From Bacteroidota bacterium (GTDB lineage Bacteria > Bacteroidota > Bacteroidia > Chitinophagales > Chitinophagaceae), in contig JAUZOA010000054.1 in the NCBI GenBank assembly GCA_030706685.1, forward strand, positions 1 to 37,523: a stretch of DNA of 37,523 nucleotides, in the 5' to 3' direction. A program made the position numbers and the translations under genes. Below the pieces are notes generated by a model. That model had not been told where the DNA came from. It did not search any database and worked only from the letters and a program-made list of their open reading frames with translations. Shown here piece by piece: positions 8,031 through 16,382 of this stretch (position 1 is the first letter of the stretch; every line of letters starts with the position of its first letter).

Positions 8031-11000
8031 TTAAAATCCAATGTTGACACCTACAGTTACCGATTTGTTATAAAAGACATTCAGGTTGGACTGACTGTTG
8101 ATGTTCTGTTCCGGGTCAAAGGGTATATTCTTGTCATACACTTTCGTCCAGAGATTGGTGCCACGTATATAAAAATTAAAGGAAGATAAATGTAACTTTT
8201 CTACTAATCTCGTTGGAGCTGTATAGCCGATGGAGACATTACGCAATCTTATGAAATCGCCTTTGTAAAGGAAGCGGGTAGAAGCTGAAGATGAAAAATT
8301 GGAAGACCCATATACCAGCTTCGGAACATTGGTAACATCGCCGGGTTTTTGCCAGCGCTGGAGATTATAGGTGTACTTCCCGTAAGACGGGTTTACTTCA
8401 TCATAAAAATAGGCGGCCCAGCCATCCTGCACATAATTGCCATAATTATAATAGAAATCAAATGTCAGGTTAAAGCCCTTATAGGTAAGTGAGTTCGAAA
8501 GCCCGCCAAAATATTTTGGCGTTGCCGTCTTGTTGCCTGCTACTCTCAGGGCTGCATTGTAATTGTTGGTAGTGGCTGAGTGTGTCGAATCTGTATACCA
8601 AAGAGGGTCTCCATTGGCAGAATTTACGCCTGCCCAATCACGGAGATAGAATGTATAGAAATCCTGTCCTGGCCTGATGACAAATGAACCATTGATTACC
8701 TGGTATTGTCCTGCAGGCAAGGTGACCATCTTGTTTTTATTATGCGAAAAATTAAAACTTATATCCCAGGTAAAATCTTTTATAGCAATAGGGGTAGCAT
8801 TAATTGTGACTTCAAGTCCTGAATTTTGCATAGCCCCCAGGTTCTTGCTGATACTGCTGAAGCCGATTGTCTGTGAAGTGGGAACCGGGAAGATCAGCTT
8901 ATCTATTTTCCTTTTATAATAATCAACGTTAAGGTTCAACCTGTTTTTAAGGAAAGAAACGTCTATCCCTGCATTGGTCTGTTTGGATGCCTCCCATTGC
9001 AATTCATCATTACCGATGTTATTAAATCCGCCTCCGGGTTGATTATTGTAATTTAATCCATATCCTAATGTTTGTCTCCAGGCATAGTTTCCTATCTCAG
9101 CATTACCGGCAGATCCGTAAGAGAACCGGAGTTTCAGGTCAGAGATAAATTTCACATCCGACATGAAGTTTTCTTTATTGACATTCCAGGCGATACTGCC
9201 GGCAGGGAAATTTCCATATTCATTTTTTTGCGAGAATCTTGAAGATCCATCTCTTCTGAAACTGCCTTGCAGAATATATTTCCCTTTATAATTTAAAGCA
9301 GCCCTGGCAAATTCAGAAGCAAAAGTATAATCGGACGCACTGTTATTACCAATTGTTGGTGATGAAGCGACAGCAGCGTAGGTCAGTGAGGATGTAGGGA
9401 AATTCTGGGACTGTGCCGAAACAAAGTATCCTTTTGAACTTATAGCTTCGTAACCCACTGTGGCATTCAGATTCAAATCTTTGTTCCTTGTCAGGTTGAC
9501 GCGATAATCTAACTGGTTTGTCCAATCATAAAGAAAATAACGGGTATTGTACGCGTAGCCTCTTCCATTAGCCGCTTTGCCATCTCCATGAAAAGGGTTA
9601 TTATAATAATACTCTTCAAAATTGATGTATTGCATACCCATCCTGGTGGTAAAGCTTAAATTATCCAGGATATTGTATTTACCCTCAGCTTTGGTATTTG
9701 CTGTAAAATCATTCAATGAGTGAATGTCGTTTCCAACGATATAAAGCGGGTTGTACAAACTACCGAAATCTTTGGTAGCCGTACTGATGTTTAAAGAACC
9801 ATCCGCATTATAGGGGTTCTGAAGCGGTCTTAAGAAAGAGAACTCCATTACAGGATTTGAAAACGCACTGGAATTACTAAGCGGGGTATTCTGCCTGATA
9901 AAGGTAGGTTGCAGACTAAAGGCAAAACTTAGCTTATTCGAAACAGTATGGTCTAAATTGATCACGGAAGAAAATCTTTTCAAATCCGAGCCGATCACAT
10001 TGGCTTCCTGTTTGAAATAGCCCCCTGAAATATAGAATTTTGTTTTTTGATCTCCGCCTGATGCCGATATGTTGTATTGTTGCTGGGCTCCTTTTCTTGT
10101 AATTAAGCTCAGCCAGTCAATATCAGATCCGCCGGGGTAACCATAAGCAAGTAAATTTGCATCTGCATTAGCCGGAGATCCGCCCGCATTGATGTAGCTT
10201 TCTTTATATAAGGCGGCCCAATCATCTGCACGCAACGGCATTCCGGCTGAAGGAATATCGCCATGAGTATTCTGGCCTACTTCGGCAGTAAATTTGAATT
10301 GAGTTTTACCAGCCTTGCCTCTCTTTGTATTAATCAAAATGACGCCATTGGAACCCCTGGCGCCATAGATAGATGTTGCGGCGGCATCTTTTAGTATTGA
10401 AATAGATTCAATATCATCAGGGTTTAAAGAGGCCAGCACATTCGAAGTGGTGGTTTCCCTGCTCACGTCTCCGCTATTAACCTGAATCCCGTCAATAACA
10501 AAGAGGGGTTGCGAAGAGGCTGCAAAAGAGCCTACACCTCTTATTCTTATCTGCTGGTTCGCTCCCGGTTGTCCGCTGAAAGTGACAGATTGAACGCCGG
10601 CAGCCTTGCCCTGTAAGATCTGGTCTACAGAAGTCATGGGAACATTTGCGACTTTGTCTCCGCCTATTTTAGTGACGGAAGATGTTACATCCGATCTTTT
10701 CTGCGTTCCATAACCCACCACCACTACTTCAGCCATGGTTTTGTCAGCTGATTTGAGCGAAGTATTGATAGTTGTCTGAGATCCTATGGTTATCTCTTCC
10801 GGCGCGAGGTCTACTGAAGAAAATACAAGGATTTTTGCATTGGCAGGAACGGTAATAGTATAAGTCCCGTCTGCTTTGGTTACTGTACCGGTAGAGGTAC
10901 CTTTTACGACGACTGATGCATTGGCAATGGGATTGCCTTTATCATCGGTCACTTTTCCTGAAATGGTCTTTTGAGCAAACAACTGTCCTGCAAAAAGCAG

Positions 11001-11033
11001 GAAAGCTGTCAGCAGAGCTAACAGTTTTCTCAT
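8031..11033 (-). CDS. SusC/RagA-like TonB-dependent outer-membrane transporter (pair 1)
   Basis: The 1000-residue product imports a nutrient across the outer membrane using TonB energy together with the SusD protein downstream. It starts with a signal peptide (MRKLLALLTAFLLFAGQLFA). A carboxypeptidase-regulatory-like domain follows (about residues 22-100, KTISGKVTDDKGNPIANASV). The TonB box region is EVVVVGYGTQKR, and the plug domain contains the family motifs IRIRGVGSF and ATSIYGARGSNGVILINTK. The rest is the 22-strand barrel, ending KSVTVGVNIGF. There is no STN domain, so signalling to a FecI/FecR pair is not expected. The N-terminal region and promoter closely resemble those of the second SusC gene, while the barrels differ. 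Confidence 0.96.
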   Translation of the reverse strand: MRKLLALLTAFLLFAGQLFAQKTISGKVTDDKGNPIANASVVVKGTSTGTVTKADGTYTITVPANAKILVFSSVDLAPEEITIGSQTTINTSLKSADKTMAEVVVVGYGTQKRSDVTSSVTKIGGDKVANVPMTSVDQILQGKAAGVQSVTFSGQPGANQQIRIRGVGSFAASSQPLFVIDGIQVNSGDVSRETTTSNVLASLNPDDIESISILKDAAATSIYGARGSNGVILINTKRGKAGKTQFKFTAEVGQNTHGDIPSAGMPLRADDWAALYKESYINAGGSPANADANLLAYGYPGGSDIDWLSLITRKGAQQQYNISASGGDQKTKFYISGGYFKQEANVIGSDLKRFSSVINLDHTVSNKLSFAFSLQPTFIRQNTPLSNSSAFSNPVMEFSFLRPLQNPYNADGSLNISTATKDFGSLYNPLYIVGNDIHSLNDFTANTKAEGKYNILDNLSFTTRMGMQYINFEEYYYNNPFHGDGKAANGRGYAYNTRYFLYDWTNQLDYRVNLTRNKDLNLNATVGYEAISSKGYFVSAQSQNFPTSSLTYAAVASSPTIGNNSASDYTFASEFARAALNYKGKYILQGSFRRDGSSRFSQKNEYGNFPAGSIAWNVNKENFMSDVKFISDLKLRFSYGSAGNAEIGNYAWRQTLGYGLNYNNQPGGGFNNIGNDELQWEASKQTNAGIDVSFLKNRLNLNVDYYKRKIDKLIFPVPTSQTIGFSSISKNLGAMQNSGLEVTINATPIAIKDFTWDISFNFSHNKNKMVTLPAGQYQVINGSFVIRPGQDFYTFYLRDWAGVNSANGDPLWYTDSTHSATTNNYNAALRVAGNKTATPKYFGGLSNSLTYKGFNLTFDFYYNYGNYVQDGWAAYFYDEVNPSYGKYTYNLQRWQKPGDVTNVPKLVYGSSNFSSSASTRFLYKGDFIRLRNVSIGYTAPTRLVEKLHLSSFNFYIRGTNLWTKVYDKNIPFDPEQNINSQSNLNVFYNKSVTVGVNIGF

Positions 11034-11067
11034 GTGAATGTAGTTTTAGTATATAAATAAAAAACAC

Positions 11068-11116
11068 CTGTAACCTGAATGCAAGGGTACAAGTTGTAAT
11101 TTTAAGCGAACTTAAT
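11068..11116 (-). promoter_or_regulatory. Promoter/leader of SusC pair 1 with a dyad shared with pair 2
   Basis: Read on the minus strand, this stretch contains TTAAGTTCGCTTAA, then GTACCCTTG, then GGTTACAG. The TACCCTTG box is close to TAnnTTTG. GTACCC and GGTTAC form an imperfect dyad. The same order recurs before the second SusC gene (16181-16230). A promoter overlapping a dyad, or a leader hairpin, is inferred. Confidence 0.55.
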
Positions 11117-11457
11117 ACAAAATGACTTGAAAATATCTTCTTTTTTACCCGGTAAACCCATTAATTGAAATTACCCTAACCTGCTACTAAATGACAGTTT
11201 ACTACCCCCGTATGCTGCACTAAATAGCTAATAAACTGTTCTTATCAGGCACAACATAATAACGAGCAGGAGATCAGGGGGGTTGCCAGCCACCCAAAAC
11301 TTGCTGTAGTATAGGAGAATAAGCCCGGTTAAGATTCGGTACTACCCGTAAAAATCATATAAGACATTAATAATTATGACCACCAGGGTATCATGATATT
11401 GTTTGCCGAAAACCCCGTAAAACCTCTCTCCCAAGCTATATTACCTTCATAGGAATG
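11117..11457. other. Non-coding gap upstream of SusC pair 1
   Basis: About 340 bases lie between the SusC promoter and the terminator of the second pair. I see no open frame of useful length, no RNA gene and no clear repeat. The run AGGGGGGTTGCCAGCCACCC at about 11276-11295 is only weakly self-complementary. Confidence 0.5.
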
Positions 11458-11507
11458 CTAATAAAAACAAGAGGCTGCTTTTTTTTGCAGCCTCTTGTTT
11501 TTATTAG
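11458..11507 (-). terminator. Terminator of SusC/SusD operon 2
   Basis: A perfect 21-bp inverted repeat (11458-11478 and 11487-11507) surrounds an 8-base T/A loop. It begins 12 bases after the SusD stop at 11519. Its core GAGGCTG/CAGCCTC is the same as in the terminator at 6457-6500. Confidence 0.9.
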
Positions 11508-11518
11508 CTTGGCAGTTC

Positions 11519-13000
11519 TTAATTATCGACACACAAATGGTTATAAAGCAATTCATTTGCGGAAATCGGCCAGATATACCTGCTATCGCTTGAAGGAATT
11601 GCAGGCACCGTCGATTTGGCCGGGATAGTTAAACCTAACCTCAAAAGATCGGGGCTACGGCGACCCTCGGCCAGGAATTCGATATTTCTTTCCTGGAGAA
11701 TGGCATTTATCAATGCCGTCGCATCCGCGAAGCTTGCGACTGTATAAGTAGTAGTCGCATCGGAGCGGCTTCGCACCGCACTCAGCAAAGCCACAGCCTG
11801 AGGATCCACGGTATTATTTACCCGAACCAGGGCTTCTGCGAGGTTCAATAATACTTCTGAATACCGGATCGCCGGAGCATAATCAGTAAAAGGACTGCCC
11901 GCAGCATACTTAGTCAGGTATTTCTTGCCGGTGGTTGCTGTGTAAATAAAATTTCTTCTTTTGTCCGTTGCTTTCCAGTTGGGATCTGCTATCACCCCTG
12001 CTGCATTTAATGAAAACTCCCCATTAGCCCCTGCTACGGAACTTCCGTTAGCTGTGCCAAAATAATACCCTAACTGATTTTGTGTGCCGGGTACATCCGC
12101 CCCTATTAAAAAAGGAAAGGATAAGATAGACTCAGTAGTAGTATAAGGTGTTTTAAAAACCGTCGTAATATCAGCTTGTAATGCATGATTAACTCCGGTA
12201 GTAGCCGTAAACGGGGCTGTGGCGGAAACAATCTTATTTGCTTCTGTTATGACTTTATCATACTTGCCCATACTTAAGTAGACTCTGGTTTTTAATGCGA
12301 TGGCAGTATTGCGATGAGCCCTTGTCGTATTCAACACAGCCGACGAATAAGTTAAAGGCAACCCTGTTTCTGCTTCATCCAGGTCCTTGAGGATTTGTTT
12401 ATAAACATCATCAACCGTACTGCGGGCGAGGTTATAATCTCCGGGGTTCTTATTGCCGGTTAATCGCAAAGGTAATCCGGGTTTGCTGCCATTGCCATCC
12501 CAATAAGGGCGTGCATATAATTGTAAAAGGCTATAATAGCACAATGCACGCACAAATTTTGCTTCGGCGTTATAATTTGCAGCCAGTGTAGCGCCGGCAA
12601 CTGTATTGCCTTTTCCGGCCATGCCTTCCAGGAAGAGATTGCAATTATTAATGGCCAGATATGCCTGTGCCCAGCAACCGGTTGTCTCCTGGGCATTGTT
12701 GTTAACGGTAAAGTTCCAGGTTTGTAAGGCGGTAACAGCGTTATTGGTTTCATTGATGAAATTATCGGCTCTTACATCATTATAAATACTAAACCTGCCG
12801 CCTAAAAAGGTCCCTGATTTTGCAGTTCCATATAATCCTCTTACCTGGCTTAATATCCTGTCCGGCGTATCAAATGCCTGGAAATCCGGAAGCGATGTTG
12901 TCGAAGCCGGATTTAGGTATTTATTTTTTTGACAGGATGATGCCATTAAAAGTATCCCTGTCAAAAGCGAAAAAATATATTTATTTTTCATTCTTGTCAT
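11519..13000 (-). CDS. SusD/RagB-like outer-membrane lipoprotein (pair 2)
   Basis: The 493-residue surface lipoprotein is the partner of the SusC gene just upstream (20-base gap). ATG 13000 gives MTRMKNKYIFSLLTGI; ATG 12991 would start at MKNKYIF and looks equally good. The lipobox is MASSC (Cys23 from the first ATG). The conserved C-terminal motif is ILQERNIEFLAEGRRSPDLL, and the end YIWPISANELLYNHLCVDN is typical of one SusD subgroup. It is clearly different from the pair 1 SusD in sequence, so the two pairs probably bind different ligands. No CAZyme or peptidase gene accompanies either pair here. Confidence 0.94.
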   Translation of the reverse strand: MTRMKNKYIFSLLTGILLMASSCQKNKYLNPASTTSLPDFQAFDTPDRILSQVRGLYGTAKSGTFLGGRFSIYNDVRADNFINETNNAVTALQTWNFTVNNNAQETTGCWAQAYLAINNCNLFLEGMAGKGNTVAGATLAANYNAEAKFVRALCYYSLLQLYARPYWDGNGSKPGLPLRLTGNKNPGDYNLARSTVDDVYKQILKDLDEAETGLPLTYSSAVLNTTRAHRNTAIALKTRVYLSMGKYDKVITEANKIVSATAPFTATTGVNHALQADITTVFKTPYTTTESILSFPFLIGADVPGTQNQLGYYFGTANGSSVAGANGEFSLNAAGVIADPNWKATDKRRNFIYTATTGKKYLTKYAAGSPFTDYAPAIRYSEVLLNLAEALVRVNNTVDPQAVALLSAVRSRSDATTTYTVASFADATALINAILQERNIEFLAEGRRSPDLLRLGLTIPAKSTVPAIPSSDSRYIWPISANELLYNHLCVDN

Positions 13001-13020
13001 GTTTAAGGTGAGTGAAAGGT

Positions 13021-16000
13021 TTAAAAACCGATGTTTAATCCTACTGTCAATACTCTTGCGTTTGCTACTCCGTTTCTGTCAACACCCTGCGTATTATTTG
13101 CAGTTCCGTTAGAAGATACTTCAGGGTCAGGGCCGGGGTATTTGGTAATAATAGCCAAATTCTGACCGCTTACATAAATTCTTGCGCTTGAGATATGGGC
13201 TTTGTCCAAAATGAATTTCGGTAAATTGTAAGAAAGGGTGAGTGATTTTAATTTTAAGAAATCACCTTTATAAACATTAATATCCAGCGGGAAGGAAGAA
13301 CCGTTTGATACATTGTCCCCATTGACAATCCTGGGAACATCTGTTACATCGCCGGGTTTTTGCCAACGCCTGAGAACGTCAGTGGAGTTATTCCAGAAGC
13401 GCTGATCTCTCAAGCCTGCACCGGAACCGTAATAAACATAAAAGCCCGCCTGGAATGTCCACAACATACCTAATTCAAAATCTTTATACCGGAAATTATT
13501 GTCCCATCCGCCATATAATTTTGGGTTGGTGTTCTTATAAGGCACCGCATCGGCCAGCGAAACATTGGGAGCCTTGGTACCATCTTCATACATATATTGA
13601 AACTGGCCGGCCGGCGGCACTAATTGAAATAGAACATTTCTGCCTGCTGCATTAATAAAAATCCTTCTTCCTGTTGCAGGGTCTACACCAGCCGTACGGG
13701 TTACGAATATTGTACCGATAGCATACCCGACTTTAGTTATGCTTGTAGTCTCTAAGCTTGAAGTAGTATTTGTAATCTGGTTAATACCGGCTTCCGATGC
13801 AAGTTTAGTAATCTTATTCTGATTGGTTGAAATGTTCAATGATGAATTCCATGTAAAATCTTTTCTTTTGACCGGATCGGCGTTTATTGAAAATTCAAAT
13901 CCTTTATTATAGAGAGAAGCGATATTTTGAACAATTGAATTTGGCAGACCGGAAGAAGGAGCATAAGGCACAGCAAGAATCAGGTCCTTATAATCATTCC
14001 TGTAGTAAGCGGCGTCAATCGTTATTTTATCATTGAATAACCCTGCAGAAAGTCCAATATCTGTTTTGGAAGATGTTTCCCATTTCAGGTTGCTGTTACC
14101 TGCTTGTGAAAAACTAAAAGTCGGTGAGCCTCCATATAACCCTGATCCATAAAATGAGAACGCATCAAAATTACCCAGGGTGCTGTTTCCTACCGTACCA
14201 TAACTGCCTCTTATCTTTAAGCTGTTAATTACCCGGTCAAGATGCCAGAATGTTTCTTTTGAAACATCCCAACTACCGGAAGCGCTCCAGAAATTTCCTT
14301 TTTTATTATTAGCGCCAAATGCTGAATACTGATCCTGCCGTAAAACGCCGGTCAGGAAGTATTTACCAGCGTAATTATAATTTAATCTTCCAAAATAAGA
14401 CAGGAGGTAGTTTTCTGTATTAGCCAGGCCGGTAGCGTTATTGGTTGTAAAACCACCCTGGATATTGGTATAGAAAGGATCTGATAAAGTTTGCCTGTTA
14501 AGCCCGTAACCAATTTGTGTTGTACGCTGCTCTTCTTCCCCGAAAAGCAAACTGACAGTATGTTTTTGTGCAAATACATAATCAAATTGTGCCGTATTGT
14601 CCCATACCCATCTTTTTAATTTATTAAAATTGCTACTTGCGTTTCCGTTTACACTAAAACCATCGCCATGCAGACCGGTTTGGAAGATTTCATTATCTAT
14701 GTCCAAATAATCAATTCCATACGCGCTTTTTAAAGTGACCCACCTGACCGGTTTGATCTGTACATAGGCGTTGGACTGGATGTGGTTAATAAAACTATTA
14801 GAGCGGTTCAGGTCCAAAATAAGCTGAGGGTTATAAAATCCTACTGCAGCCACCTTGTTGCTCATTACGCCAATGGCATTGTTCGCATTAATATTATAAC
14901 TGCCATCACTGTTGTAAGGACTTACATCCGGGGCTGTTACAAAGGCTAATCTTCCCAATCCGGCTGTATTAAAACCTTCGCCGGGTAAAGAACCAGATGT
15001 AACGGCAGCCAGGTTGTCCTCGCCGGAATATGAAATCTTGGCGCCAAGATTAATAACCTTATTGGGTTTGCTGTCTATATTGAAAAGGGCAGATTTACGT
15101 TTAAAATCATTCTTCCTTATAATACCCTGCTGGCTGGTATAGCCTACTGAAAAATAGTAGTTTGTGGCGTCATTACCACCGGAAACATTCACAAAATTGC
15201 TGGATGAAACGCCTTTACGATAAACAACATCTTTCCACTTCGTATCAATAGGATTTCCATCCGGCCCCGTTGTCAGGGCAAAATAATTAGTAGCAGCATT
15301 ATAAGTTCCGGCATTTTTAAGCCCCTCATTTTTTATATCTACATATTGCTGGGCGTTCAACAAATCGGGGAATCCATATACCTGCGAAAATCCAACCCAT
15401 CCATCATAATTTACTTTAGCCTTTCCTGCTTTACCCTTTTTTGTCGTTATGAAAACAACTCCATTAGCTGCCCGGCTGCCATAAATAGCAGACGCGGCCG
15501 CATCTTTAGCGATATCTATACTTTCAATATCATTAGGGTTGATGCTTGCCAAAGCATTGGCGGCTGCATTACTGGAACCAACATCACCGGTGAATGTCGG
15601 CACACCATCAACAACGATTAAAGGATAAGAACTTAATGATATGGAATTAGTACCGCGTATACGGAAAACAGGGGGATTATTCAATACCCCATTCGGAACC
15701 GTAATTTGAACGCCGGTTGCGCGTCCGGCAATGGCCTGCTCGAAACTTTGAACAGGTTTTTCGGCCACCGCTTTGCCCGTAACATTAGAGAGGTTTCCCG
15801 TAACTTCTTTTCTTTTCTGCGTACCATAGCCCACCATCACCACTTCCGCCAAAACAGACTCAACCGGCTTCAGGGAAGGACTGATAGTTGTTTCGGAACC
15901 AATGACCACTTCCAGTGGCGCCATATCAACAGAAGAAAATACAAGCGCCCTGGCTTTGGCGGGGACTGTAAGGCTGTATGTTCCGTCTGATTTGGTAACG

Positions 16001-16149
16001 GTACCGGTGCTGGTACCTTTTACAATTACCGAGGCATTGGGGAGAGGATTTCCCTTGTCGTCTGTCACCTTACCGGTGATCGTTTTTTGTGCCAGCAACT
16101 GACCGGCAAATAGCAGGACAGCCGCTAGCATTGCTAACAGTTTTCTCAT
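13021..16149 (-). CDS. SusC/RagA-like TonB-dependent outer-membrane transporter (pair 2)
   Basis: The 1042-residue transporter has the same layout as pair 1: signal peptide (MRKLLAMLAAVLLFAGQLLA), carboxypeptidase-regulatory-like domain (KTITGKVTDDKGNPLPNASV), TonB box (EVVMVGYGTQKR), plug (FRIRGTNSIS and ASAIYGSRAANGVVFITTKK) and barrel ending ARVLTVGLNIGF. I chose ATG 16149, which matches the start of the paralogue; ATG 16155 would add Met-His. The first 100 residues are nearly the same as in pair 1, while the barrel has diverged and is 40 residues longer. There is no STN domain. The ligand is unknown. Confidence 0.95.
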   Translation of the reverse strand: MRKLLAMLAAVLLFAGQLLAQKTITGKVTDDKGNPLPNASVIVKGTSTGTVTKSDGTYSLTVPAKARALVFSSVDMAPLEVVIGSETTISPSLKPVESVLAEVVMVGYGTQKRKEVTGNLSNVTGKAVAEKPVQSFEQAIAGRATGVQITVPNGVLNNPPVFRIRGTNSISLSSYPLIVVDGVPTFTGDVGSSNAAANALASINPNDIESIDIAKDAAASAIYGSRAANGVVFITTKKGKAGKAKVNYDGWVGFSQVYGFPDLLNAQQYVDIKNEGLKNAGTYNAATNYFALTTGPDGNPIDTKWKDVVYRKGVSSSNFVNVSGGNDATNYYFSVGYTSQQGIIRKNDFKRKSALFNIDSKPNKVINLGAKISYSGEDNLAAVTSGSLPGEGFNTAGLGRLAFVTAPDVSPYNSDGSYNINANNAIGVMSNKVAAVGFYNPQLILDLNRSNSFINHIQSNAYVQIKPVRWVTLKSAYGIDYLDIDNEIFQTGLHGDGFSVNGNASSNFNKLKRWVWDNTAQFDYVFAQKHTVSLLFGEEEQRTTQIGYGLNRQTLSDPFYTNIQGGFTTNNATGLANTENYLLSYFGRLNYNYAGKYFLTGVLRQDQYSAFGANNKKGNFWSASGSWDVSKETFWHLDRVINSLKIRGSYGTVGNSTLGNFDAFSFYGSGLYGGSPTFSFSQAGNSNLKWETSSKTDIGLSAGLFNDKITIDAAYYRNDYKDLILAVPYAPSSGLPNSIVQNIASLYNKGFEFSINADPVKRKDFTWNSSLNISTNQNKITKLASEAGINQITNTTSSLETTSITKVGYAIGTIFVTRTAGVDPATGRRIFINAAGRNVLFQLVPPAGQFQYMYEDGTKAPNVSLADAVPYKNTNPKLYGGWDNNFRYKDFELGMLWTFQAGFYVYYGSGAGLRDQRFWNNSTDVLRRWQKPGDVTDVPRIVNGDNVSNGSSFPLDINVYKGDFLKLKSLTLSYNLPKFILDKAHISSARIYVSGQNLAIITKYPGPDPEVSSNGTANNTQGVDRNGVANARVLTVGLNIGF

Positions 16150-16180
16150 GTGCATGTAGTTTTAAATATAGAATAATAAC

Positions 16181-16230
16181 AACAGTAACCTTTTATCAAA
16201 GGGTACTGCTGTCACGTTAAACAAACTTAT
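16181..16230 (-). promoter_or_regulatory. Promoter/leader of SusC pair 2
   Basis: On the minus strand the order is AAGTTTGTTTAA, CAGTACCCTTTG, then GGTTACTG. TTTG at the left and TACCCTTTG 16 bases later fit a -33/-7 layout, with one extra spacer base in the -7 box. CAGTACCC (complement of 16201-16208) and GGTTACTG (complement of 16183-16190) form an 8-bp dyad with one mismatch. Confidence 0.55.
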
Positions 16231-16382
16231 CGAAAAAAATTCCGGGTGCCGCTTTTTTGCCAGTCTTGTACAACCGTTATCAGGAATGAAAAATCAGAAC
16301 CTTTCTGTCTCAAAGGACAACCGTTTGATTTCGTGTGCTGCACTAATATAGCAAAAACTATCCTTTCATCAATCAGGCGTGA

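Noticed and set aside
6520-16149. Complete polysaccharide utilisation locus
   Set aside because: Only SusC/SusD pairs are present. No glycoside hydrolase, lyase, sulfatase or hybrid sensor is in the window, so a glycan substrate is not claimed.
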